From Verrucomicrobiia bacterium (GTDB lineage: Bacteria > Verrucomicrobiota > Verrucomicrobiia > Verrucomicrobiales > Akkermansiaceae): 64,000 nt of DNA. The stretch spans positions 29,970-93,969 of the forward strand of contig CANHQJ010000016.1 in NCBI GenBank assembly GCA_947462875.1. Direction: 5' to 3'. Below are positions 17,693 to 24,529 of the stretch, piece by piece (within the stretch, counting starts at the first letter, position 1; the number at the start of each line of letters is the position of its first letter). The translations under genes and the position numbers were made by a program. The notes below the pieces were generated by a model, which saw only the letters and a list, made by a program, of their open reading frames with translations, ran no database searches and was not told the origin of the DNA.

Positions 17693-17928
17693 GCCCATGG
17701 ATCATCGGGTGCGGCATCGTGTTGCTGCGCTTTTTCCAAATACCGCAATGTTTTTTCATCCGCCTTGGGCAGATGGGGCAAAGCGGCGAGAAGATCGCCG
17801 CAAGTCATGACTGGTGCGTCCCATTTTGCCCGCTTGATTACTTGAGAAAAGGAATCCCTTTCCGAACGCCGGGCCCGCCGCAACGCTTCGTAAGCTTCCA
17901 TGTCAATCGATATGGTTTTCGTAGCCAT
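17689..17928 (-). CDS. vapB: VapB-type antitoxin
   Basis: 79 residues (MATKTISIDMEAYEALRRA), a ribbon-helix-helix-type N-terminus of the DUF217/VapB kind with SERDSFSQVIKRAKW, followed by an acidic tail (DEKTLRYLEKAQQHD) that would wrap the toxin. The start at 17928 is chosen over the ATG at 17943 because the -10 of the promoter (17940-17935) would lie inside the longer form. It overlaps vapC by 4 bp, which suggests translational coupling. Confidence 0.82.
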   Translation of the reverse strand: MATKTISIDMEAYEALRRARRSERDSFSQVIKRAKWDAPVMTCGDLLAALPHLPKADEKTLRYLEKAQQHDAAPDDPWA

Positions 17929-17934
17929 GCATGC

Positions 17935-17962
17935 AGCATACACAGATATGGCTCGATTTCAA
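17935..17962 (-). promoter_or_regulatory. vapBC promoter, apparently leaderless
   Basis: On the minus strand TTGAAA (17962-17957), a 16-base spacer and TATGCT (17940-17935), followed by a six-base palindrome GCATGC and then the vapB ATG. Transcription would start at or within one base of the start codon. The GCATGC could be part of the VapB operator. Confidence 0.55.
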
Positions 17963-18003
17963 ATCAAAAATCCCCATGGGTATCCAGAAGCGCCGTCTCG
18001 GTT

Positions 18004-19611
18004 TCACCGGCACACCTGATCGAAACTCAACCCAAACTTCGCCAGATATTTCTTCAGCCGATCCGCATCGTTCGCCACGGCGCGCTGTTTTCGCGATACC
18101 GCGAAGAGCTTGCGCCCGGCGTCCGATAGTGTGTTGCTGTCGCGGCAGGTTTTTATCACATATACCAACTGCACCCGGTCAAACGGATCGAGATTCGCCG
18201 CTGTCTCTTCGCCGAGAATTGTCGTTAGATCAATTGAATCACCTTCGACTGCTTGTTCCGGGCGTTGCCACGATTGTTTCAGGCGCGTCACTTCTTCCTG
18301 CACGTCCATAGTGGTGATACGACCTCGTGGCGCAAGGGTAGCCATGCGTGTGATCGCCGCATTCAGATCGCGGAAATTCCCGAGCCACGGCGTATCTGCC
18401 GCCAGCGCGAATTTCAGAAACGCCTCGCGCGCTTCTTTGTTGAAGCTCACGGAGCGACCTTGCTTTTCCGCATAACGCGAAAGCTCATAGTCAATGTTCG
18501 GCAACAGATCCTCGCGCCGCTGGGCTAACGATGGCAGCTCGAACGACCACAGATGAATCCGCGCCAGCAAGTCCTCGCGAAATTTTCCCTCGGCGACCTG
18601 CTGTCGCAAATCGCGATTGGTGCCGGCGATCAGTTGGAAATCACTCTTCACCATCTTGTCAGAGCCCACAGGCAGAAAGATTTTTTCCTCCAAGGCGCGC
18701 AGCAGCATCGCCTGTTCATCGAGGCCGAGCTCGCCGATTTCATCCAGAAACAACAAGCCGCCATGCGCCTCGCGCAGCAATCCCGGTCTGTCCTTTTGCG
18801 CGCCCGTGAAGCTGCCCTTCACATGCCCGAACAAGGTGGATGCCGCCAAGTCCCCGCGCAGAGTGGCGCAGTTCACTTCCACAAAATTCCCGCGCAATCC
18901 GCCGCGTTGTTGCCGCAGCTCGTAGATGCGTTTTGCCAGTTGTGATTTTCCGGCGCCTGTCGGCCCGCTGAGCAGGATGGGCTCCTTGGATCGCAGGGCG
19001 ACTTGTTCGATGCGTGCGATCATCTGGTTGAAGCGCGCGTTCCTGGTCTTGATGCCGCTTTTGAGAAAATCCGTATCCTCGATGTGCTGCTCCTCGAAGC
19101 GAGTACTAAGTTTATCGTACTTTGACAAATCCAGATCGATCACATCATAGCGCGGCTGCGACAGGCCCGTGTGCTTGCGCCCCGCCGGCGGACTCGTCTG
19201 GATCAGCTTGGCGGGCAAAAATCCCGCTTCGGTCAGGAGAAACAAGCAGATTTGAGCAACGTGTGTGCCTGTGGTGATGTGGATATAATACTGCTCATGA
19301 TCGGTATCGAACGCATACGATTTCGCCCAATCATACAGCGCGCCATAGACCTTTTCAAAGTCCCAGGCATCACCCTCAAAGTCTAACAGATGCGGCCGCA
19401 CCTCGCTGCCCGGCGATACCTGAAGCGCATCGCGTGCGACATCGCGCGCGAGGCTTTCAAAGGTTTTTTCGTGCAGCAATTCCAGACGGCTCACGAGAAA
19501 GTCCTCATGCTGAAACAACGATACCGTGGGCCGCCAGTGCTCCCAACGATCCTCGCCCCGGCCCCGCCGATCCAGTTGCGTGCCTAACAATCCGATGACT
19601 ACCTGCTTCAC
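18004..19611 (-). CDS. rtcR: RtcR, sigma-54-dependent activator of RNA repair genes
   Basis: 535 residues from the GTG at 19611 (VKQVVIGLLGTQLDRRGRGE), which matches E. coli RtcR from its first residues. The N-terminal CARF-type sensor (residues 1-175) includes YYIHITTGTHVAQICLFLL. The AAA+ domain has Walker A SGPTGAGKSQ, the sigma-54-contacting loop GSFTGAQKD (canonical GAFTGA with A to S), Walker B GGLLFLDEIGEL and an arginine-finger region. The C-terminal ~90 residues hold the helix-turn-helix (LSDAGRKLF; NDADRLKKYLAKFGL). In Salmonella the CARF domain is thought to respond to damaged or cleaved RNA. It is divergent from rsr across 203 bp. Confidence 0.95.
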   Translation of the reverse strand: MKQVVIGLLGTQLDRRGRGEDRWEHWRPTVSLFQHEDFLVSRLELLHEKTFESLARDVARDALQVSPGSEVRPHLLDFEGDAWDFEKVYGALYDWAKSYAFDTDHEQYYIHITTGTHVAQICLFLLTEAGFLPAKLIQTSPPAGRKHTGLSQPRYDVIDLDLSKYDKLSTRFEEQHIEDTDFLKSGIKTRNARFNQMIARIEQVALRSKEPILLSGPTGAGKSQLAKRIYELRQQRGGLRGNFVEVNCATLRGDLAASTLFGHVKGSFTGAQKDRPGLLREAHGGLLFLDEIGELGLDEQAMLLRALEEKIFLPVGSDKMVKSDFQLIAGTNRDLRQQVAEGKFREDLLARIHLWSFELPSLAQRREDLLPNIDYELSRYAEKQGRSVSFNKEAREAFLKFALAADTPWLGNFRDLNAAITRMATLAPRGRITTMDVQEEVTRLKQSWQRPEQAVEGDSIDLTTILGEETAANLDPFDRVQLVYVIKTCRDSNTLSDAGRKLFAVSRKQRAVANDADRLKKYLAKFGLSFDQVCR

Positions 19612-19718
19612 GCGGGGACCTTGCCAGAATTTTGGATAAAATACTAGCGAAAATTCTATGATATACCGAAAAAATGAGAAGCCCAAAAATCCAGAAAGAA
19701 AAAATCACATCAAAAAAT

Positions 19719-19734
19719 CATTGGTAAATCAATG
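19719..19734. promoter_or_regulatory. Inverted repeat upstream of the sigma-54 promoter
   Basis: CATTG (19719-19723) and CAATG (19730-19734) separated by six bases, about 35 bp upstream of the -24 element. The AAATCAATGGTTT overlapping its right arm is close to an IHF site. It is a possible RtcR upstream activating site or IHF bend. Confidence 0.3.
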
Positions 19735-19768
19735 GTTTCAGCGCTTCCATCATCATTCTCGAAAATCT

Positions 19769-19783
19769 TGGCACGCACCATGC
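19769..19783 (+). promoter_or_regulatory. Sigma-54 (-24/-12) promoter of rsr
   Basis: TGGCACG-CACC-ATGC: GG and GC are exactly ten bases apart and the match to TGGCACG-N4-TTGC is one base short of perfect. It points towards rsr, whose ATG is 32 bp downstream, and sits in the gap shared with rtcR, the family's sigma-54 activator. Confidence 0.85.
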
Positions 19784-19814
19784 CAATAGGATCACAACAA
19801 CACCAAACACCAAC

Positions 19815-21383
19815 ATGAACAAAACACTCTTCACATCCCTCCGCTCGGCACTGCGGTCTCCCGCTGCCACCAACGATGCCGGTGCTCCCGCCTATCGGTT
19901 TTCCGCCGAAGCCGCATTGGCCCAGCTCGCCTGCACCGGTTGCCTATCGCAAACGTTTTACGCCACGGCGGAAACACAACTGGATCGCGTGCTGGAGCTG
20001 GCTCGCCAAGTGGATGCCGATTTCCTCGCTCGCACCGCCCTCTATTCTCGCGAGGTCGCTCACATGAAAGACATGCCTGCCCTGCTCTGCGCCGTGCTCG
20101 CCTCGCGTGATCTCGATCGCTTGAATGAAATTTTCCCGCAAGTCATTAACAATGCAAGACTCCTGCGGAACTTCGTGCAAGCCATTCGCTCCGGTGTCAC
20201 GGGTCGGAAATCTCTCGGCAGCGCCCCGCGGCGTCTGGTACGTCAATGGCTCGACCGCGCCGATGACGAAACGCTCCTGGCCGCTACGATTGGTAATGAT
20301 CCTTCGCTCGCCGATGTGATCAAAATGGTTCACCCGAAACCGCATTGCGCCCGTCGCGAGGCCTTCTATGCCTGGATCATCGGCCGACCGTACGACCCCG
20401 CCTTGCTGCCCGCCATCGTGCAGGAGTTCGAGGCCTGGAAAGCGGATCGTTCCCAGCCTTTGCCGCGCGTGCCGTTTCGTTTGCTCACCGCCGAGCCACT
20501 CACCACGCGGCAATGGACGGAAGTCGCACTGTATGCGAACTGGACGACCACACGCATGAACCTCAACACCTTTGCCCGTCATGGCGTGTTGAAAAATGCC
20601 GAGTTGGTGACACTGCTCGCCAAGCGTTTGTCCGATGCCACCCAGGTGCGCCGTGCCAAAGTGTTTCCCTATCAACTGCTCGCCGCTTTCCTCAATGCGG
20701 AGTCGAACATCCCGCAAGCACTCACCCTCGCTTTGCAGGATGCCCTCGAAATCGCCACGGAACAGGTGCCGGCCTTGCAAGGGAATGTCTCTGTCGCCAT
20801 CGATATCTCCGGCTCGATGCACAGCCCCGTCACCGGTCAGCAAAAAGGCCGCAGCTCGCGCGTTCGTTGCCTCGATGCCGCCGCCCTGATCGGTGCCGCC
20901 ATCGTCCGCAAAAATCCGTTAGCCACGATCATTCCCTTCCACGAAATCGCTCTGAGCCAATCCCTGAACCCGCGCGATTCCGTGATGACGAATGCCCGCA
21001 TGCTGGCGAATCTGCCATCCGGCGGAACCGATTGCAGCGCCCCGCTGCGATGGATCAATCAGATGAATGCCTCGCCTTCCCTGGTGATCATCGTCTCCGA
21101 TAACGAGTCCTGGTGTCATGCCCACAACCGTCAAACGACTCCGGTCATGCGCGAGTGGAGTAAAATCAAAGCACGCCAGCCCCATGCCAAACTGGTGTGC
21201 ATCGACCTGGCCCCCAATACCACCACCCAGGCTCCGGACCGCAGCGATATCCTCAACATCGGTGGCTTCAGCGATGAAGTCTTCACCCTCGTGAAAAATT
21301 TCGCCGACAGCAACGCCTCACCCGATCACTGGGTGCGGCGCATCAATCAACAGGTATTGCGCGCCAGACAGCGCATCGCTTGA
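19815..21383 (+). CDS. rsr: Ro60-like TROVE-domain protein (Rsr)
   Basis: 522 residues. Residues about 25-315 form the TROVE domain, an alpha-helical HEAT-like ring (ALAQLACTGCLSQTFYATAE; SREVAHMKDMPALLCAVLAS; RNFVQAIRSGVTGRKSLG). The C-terminus is a von Willebrand A domain with the MIDAS motif DISGSM near residue 330, SGGTDCSAP and IIVSDNESW. Bacterial Ro proteins bind Y RNAs on the ring exterior and single-stranded 3' ends of misfolded RNA in the central hole, and tether exonucleases such as PNPase. It is first in the operon behind the sigma-54 promoter; three Y-RNA-like elements follow it directly. Confidence 0.95.
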   Translation: MNKTLFTSLRSALRSPAATNDAGAPAYRFSAEAALAQLACTGCLSQTFYATAETQLDRVLELARQVDADFLARTALYSREVAHMKDMPALLCAVLASRDLDRLNEIFPQVINNARLLRNFVQAIRSGVTGRKSLGSAPRRLVRQWLDRADDETLLAATIGNDPSLADVIKMVHPKPHCARREAFYAWIIGRPYDPALLPAIVQEFEAWKADRSQPLPRVPFRLLTAEPLTTRQWTEVALYANWTTTRMNLNTFARHGVLKNAELVTLLAKRLSDATQVRRAKVFPYQLLAAFLNAESNIPQALTLALQDALEIATEQVPALQGNVSVAIDISGSMHSPVTGQQKGRSSRVRCLDAAALIGAAIVRKNPLATIIPFHEIALSQSLNPRDSVMTNARMLANLPSGGTDCSAPLRWINQMNASPSLVIIVSDNESWCHAHNRQTTPVMREWSKIKARQPHAKLVCIDLAPNTTTQAPDRSDILNIGGFSDEVFTLVKNFADSNASPDHWVRRINQQVLRARQRIA

Positions 21384-21391
21384 TCACTCTC

Positions 21392-21429
21392 AGGGGCGAT
21401 GCATCGTTCTGACTTCGGTCATCGCCCCT
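21392..21429 (+). terminator. Stem-loop just after rsr (processing or attenuation signal)
   Basis: Ten-base perfect stem AGGGGCGATG (21392-21401) with CATCGCCCCT (21420-21429), 9 bp after the rsr stop. Only TTATCC follows, so it is a poor intrinsic terminator. It more likely protects the mRNA 3' end or separates rsr mRNA from the Y RNA behind it. Confidence 0.5.
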
Positions 21430-21436
21430 TATCCCC

Positions 21437-21564
21437 TTCCGATGAATGCCCTAATGATTCCATTGGTCGTCGGTTCGAATCCGACCCTGCTCCCCGGCAG
21501 GTAGCTCAGTTGGCAGAGCAGTCATAGAAAAGCGTCATGATAAACTTTGTCATCGGAATTTTTT
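21437..21564 (+). ncRNA. Y-RNA-like RNA 1 with a circularly permuted tRNA-like module
   Basis: The ends pair perfectly: TTCCGATGA (21437-21445) with TCATCGGAA (21550-21558), followed at once by a run of six Ts that can end transcription. Inside, in this order, are a T arm GTCGG-TTCGAAT-CCGAC (21469-21485), an acceptor-like hairpin CCTGC-TCCCCG-GCAGG (21486-21501) and a D arm GCTC-AGTTGGCA-GAGC (21504-21519). T before acceptor before D is the order of a tRNA opened in its anticodon arm, as in Salmonella YrlA. The closing stem leads into the internal loop GA-ATGCC / CTTTG-TC that recurs in the next two elements and is the probable Ro-binding region. Confidence 0.85.
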
Positions 21565-21577
21565 CTCACTAACATTT

Positions 21578-21643
21578 TTGCCGAATGCCGAATGAAACTA
21601 CATTTATCACATGTTAGACGTTTCATTCATCCCTTGTCGGCAA
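21578..21643 (+). ncRNA. Minimal Y-RNA-like hairpin (no tRNA module)
   Basis: 66 bases: outer stem TTGCCGA (21578-21584) with TCGGCAA (21637-21643), asymmetric internal loop ATGCC / ATCCCTTG, inner stem GAATGAAAC (21590-21598) with GTTTCATTC (21620-21628), and a 21-base AU-rich apical loop. The 5' GA-ATGCC and 3' CCTTG-TC elements match the flanking RNAs 1 and 2 in sequence and position, which argues that it belongs to the same family. It has no T- or D-like arm. Confidence 0.65.
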
Positions 21644-21666
21644 TCCATTTTCATCTTACAAAATTT

Positions 21667-21806
21667 GATTCACGAATGCAGCGATGATTCCATGGAACTA
21701 CGAGCGTCGGTTCGATTCCGGCCCAGCCAACGCTGATTCAACTCAGATTGGCTGGTCGACCAGTGGCAGGTCAGTAAAAAAATCATCGCATTCCTTGTCG
21801 TGAATC
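21667..21806 (+). ncRNA. Y-RNA-like RNA 2 with a circularly permuted tRNA-like module
   Basis: Outer stem GATTCACGA (21667-21675) with TCGTGAATC (21798-21806), internal loop ATGCA / ATTCCTTG, and inner stem GCGATGATT (21681-21689) with AATCATCGC (21781-21789), all perfectly paired. The module then has a T arm GTCGG-TTCGATT-CCGGC (21706-21722), an eight-base acceptor-like stem CCAGCCAA (21723-21730) with TTGGCTGG (21748-21755), and a D arm GACC-AGTGGCA-GGTC (21758-21772). The same permuted order as RNA 1, but most stem sequences differ, which suggests structure-preserving divergence. It ends 60 bp before rtcB. Confidence 0.85.
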
Positions 21807-21866
21807 TCCTTCCTAATCTTGAAGCTCTTACCACTGATCACTGCTCACTAACAACTCAACACTTTT

Positions 21867-23345
21867 ATGATCCATAAAACATCCGAAGCCCTCGGCTTCA
21901 TTCCTACCAAAAACAGCGATGGAAAACCCATCACCGTCATCGGCACTGACAAGATCCGCGATGGCTTCGATGACACTTGTCTCGCCCAGGCACTCAACTC
22001 GCGTGAGGCTCCCGGTGTCACCGATCTCATTCTCAATCCCGATGCCCATGCCGGTTACGGCGCTCCCGTGGGTTGCGTGATGGTCTCGCCGACCCACATC
22101 TATCCGGGTCCCGTCGGCGTGGACATCAAGTGCTCCATGTCTCTACTCCAGCTCGATGTGCCCGAGGATGCCATTGCCGATAAAACGATACGCCGCGCCC
22201 TCATCAATGCCATTTGCGAACGCACACCAACTGGCGCCGGTCGCGGCCAACGATCGGCGAAAAAGTCCCGTCACGTGGGGATCGATCTCGGCCGCAAAGT
22301 CATCACGCAGGGTGCTACCGCCGATGTGTTAGAAGCGCTCGGAATCCCCGTGGAGTGGGCCGAGCGATGCGAAGACCACGCGCACTTCGGACACGATGGT
22401 TGCGTTTCCACGCTGCAAGAGCGTCTCGATCGCATGGAAAATTCCGGCTATCATGACCGCTTGCCGAACAAGATCATGCAGCTCGGTTCCTACGGTGGCG
22501 GCAATCATTTCGGCGAGGCCGAGATCGTGGAAATCAACGACACGCCCGAGGCCCGTCGCGCCGCAGAGGTCTTCGGTTTGAAAAACAAACACGTCGCCTT
22601 TCTCAGCCACTGCGGATCGCGCGGGCTCGGTCACGACCTTGCCTCGAATCAATTCAAGGCTCTCGAAAAACACTTCCAGGCCTGGCACTTGCCCTATCCT
22701 TCCGGCGACCGTCAACTCGTGTATGCACCGCTCGGTTCGCCCGAGGGCAATGCCTACCTTGATGACATGGCCATGGGATCGAACTTCGCGACCGTGAACC
22801 ACATGTTGATCAATGCCCTGGTGCTCGAAGCTTTCCAGGAAATCCTGCCCGGAACGCAAGGAAAGCTCGTGTATTTCATCAGCCACAACATCGCCCGCGA
22901 AGAGATCGTGGACAACCGTCCGCAGTGGGTGCACCGCAAGGGGGCGACCCGCGCGTTTCCCGCCGGTCACCACGCCCTCAAGGATACGCCTTTTGCCAAC
23001 ACCGGTCACCCGATCCTGTTGCCCGGAAATCCGCGCGATGGTTCCCTCGTCATGGCCGCGCTGCCGGGTGCGGAAAAATCGTGTTACTCCGTCAACCACG
23101 GCGCCGGACGACAAATGGGGCGAAAGCACGCCATCCGCACCCTCGATCAAGGAGAAGTGGACAAGGACTTCGATGCCCAGGACATCCTCACCAACTGCCG
23201 AACCTATCCGAAAGACGAAGCGCCCGATGCCTACAAGGATTTCAACGAAGTCCGCAACAGCGTCGAGATCGCCGGCCTTGCCCACACCGTGGCGAAACTC
23301 CGCGCCCGCTTCGTGATCAAGGATGCGGATAAGGCGGATGATTGA
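21867..23345 (+). CDS. rtcB: RNA-splicing ligase RtcB
   Basis: GTP- and Mn-dependent RNA ligase that joins 2',3'-cyclic phosphate or 3'-phosphate ends to 5'-OH ends. Visible signatures are LNPDAHAGYGAPVGCVM, GVDIKCSM (Mn-binding Asp and Cys), EDHAHFGHDG, GGGNHFGE, LSHCGSRGLGH and NHGAGRQMGR with the histidine that is guanylylated. At 492 residues it is nearer the archaeal/human size (about 480-505) than the 408 of E. coli RtcB. It follows the Y-RNA cluster and precedes rtcA by 118 bp, so the rsr-Y RNA-rtcB-rtcA order matches the Salmonella repair operon. Confidence 0.96.
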   Translation: MIHKTSEALGFIPTKNSDGKPITVIGTDKIRDGFDDTCLAQALNSREAPGVTDLILNPDAHAGYGAPVGCVMVSPTHIYPGPVGVDIKCSMSLLQLDVPEDAIADKTIRRALINAICERTPTGAGRGQRSAKKSRHVGIDLGRKVITQGATADVLEALGIPVEWAERCEDHAHFGHDGCVSTLQERLDRMENSGYHDRLPNKIMQLGSYGGGNHFGEAEIVEINDTPEARRAAEVFGLKNKHVAFLSHCGSRGLGHDLASNQFKALEKHFQAWHLPYPSGDRQLVYAPLGSPEGNAYLDDMAMGSNFATVNHMLINALVLEAFQEILPGTQGKLVYFISHNIAREEIVDNRPQWVHRKGATRAFPAGHHALKDTPFANTGHPILLPGNPRDGSLVMAALPGAEKSCYSVNHGAGRQMGRKHAIRTLDQGEVDKDFDAQDILTNCRTYPKDEAPDAYKDFNEVRNSVEIAGLAHTVAKLRARFVIKDADKADD

Positions 23346-23363
23346 GCGGGAGACAAAAGACTT

Positions 23364-23442
23364 TCAGACATAAGACGTAAGACTTGAACTGTTGCTCTTC
23401 CGTAGTCTAGTCACATCTTATGTCTGATCGTCTTATGTCTGA
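23364..23442. repeat. Inverted repeat between rtcB and rtcA
   Basis: TCAGACATAAGACG (23364-23377) is perfectly complementary to CGTCTTATGTCTGA (23429-23442). A second copy of the right arm, ATCTTATGTCTGA, lies at 23415-23427. The left side is flanked by looser echoes (AGACAAAAGACT, GTAAGACTT). In mRNA this gives a 14-bp stem with two alternative 3' partners. No T-run follows. Confidence 0.75.
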
Positions 23443-23463
23443 CAGTCTAACACCCACCCACCC

Positions 23464-24483
23464 ATGAATACCATTTCCGGCAGCAACGGAGGAGGACAGA
23501 TCCTTCGCACAGCACTCACGCTCTCCATGATCACGGGGCAGGCGTTTCGCATGACTCACATTCGTGCGCAACGCCGCAAGCCGGGGTTGATGCGGCAGCA
23601 CCTGACTTGTGTCACGGCTGCTGCGGCCATTTGTAACGCTTCGCTGGAAGGCGCGGAGATCGGTAGCACGGAGTTGCTGTTCACTCCGGGTGCGATCACT
23701 GCGGGCGATTATCACTTTGCCATCGGCAGTGCCGGTAGCACCACCTTGCTGGCGCAAACCTTGTTGCCGGCGTTGTGGCATGCGAGCGCGCCCAGCTCCC
23801 TCACGCTCGAAGGCGGCACGCACAACCCTCTCGCGCCGCCGAGCCATTTCATGGATGAAATTTATCTCGGCACCCTGCGCAAGAGCGGCCTGGACGTGAC
23901 CTGCGCTCTTCACGAATACGGTTTCGCCCCCGCCGGTGGCGGACGCATTCACTTGCAAATCCAGCCCTGCGCGGTACTGACTGCGGTAGATCTGTCAGAA
24001 CGTGGCAGTCTGGAGACACTGGAAATGGAAGTCATCGTGCGCAATCTCGATTGGTCCATCGCCGAGCGTTTCATCACCGTGATGCAGAAAAATTTCCCCC
24101 ACGCCGCGATCCGCCGCACCATGCTCAAGTCCGGTCCGGGGCAGGGAATTTGCTGTTTGGTGCGTGCAGAGTTTTCGCAGAGCAAAGAAATGTTCAGTTC
24201 CTTTGGGGAAATCAGCGTTAAAGCGGAAACACTGGCAAAACGATGCGCGCATCAAGTGAAACACTTTCTCGCATCGCAAGCCGCTGTCTCGCATCACCTG
24301 GCCGATCAACTCCTGCTGCCGATGGCGCTGCACCAAGGCGGCGGGTTCACCACCCTCAAGCCCGATGAACATTTCCTGACCAATCGCGATACGATTCTCG
24401 CGTTTCTGCCGGATGTGGGAATCGATACCGATGCGCAGGACGCATTGTGCCATGTGCGTATTGAAACCCATGCCCGCGGATGA
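23464..24483 (+). CDS. rtcA: RNA 3'-terminal phosphate cyclase RtcA
   Basis: Converts RNA 3'-phosphate ends to 2',3'-cyclic phosphates through an RtcA-AMP intermediate. The 339-residue protein has the N-terminal signature GSNGGGQILRTALTLSMITG (one-residue variation of EGGGQILR), RKPGLMRQHLT, GTHNPLAPPSHFMDE near residue 120 and the FAPAGGGR turn. Normal length is about 340. Last gene of the repair operon. The stop lies 47 bp from the convergent ftsZ stop. Confidence 0.95.
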   Translation: MNTISGSNGGGQILRTALTLSMITGQAFRMTHIRAQRRKPGLMRQHLTCVTAAAAICNASLEGAEIGSTELLFTPGAITAGDYHFAIGSAGSTTLLAQTLLPALWHASAPSSLTLEGGTHNPLAPPSHFMDEIYLGTLRKSGLDVTCALHEYGFAPAGGGRIHLQIQPCAVLTAVDLSERGSLETLEMEVIVRNLDWSIAERFITVMQKNFPHAAIRRTMLKSGPGQGICCLVRAEFSQSKEMFSSFGEISVKAETLAKRCAHQVKHFLASQAAVSHHLADQLLLPMALHQGGGFTTLKPDEHFLTNRDTILAFLPDVGIDTDAQDALCHVRIETHARG

Positions 24484-24529
24484 TTTTTTCTAACGGAAAA
24501 ATGACCGTCAGGCGGTGACGTGAGCCGCA

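Noticed and set aside
21437..21806. tRNA genes or tRNA pseudogenes after rsr
   Set aside because: The T-arm precedes the D-arm and there is no anticodon arm or free acceptor end. The permuted layout within closing stems, in two different copies beside a Ro gene, fits Y RNA modules and not tRNA genes.
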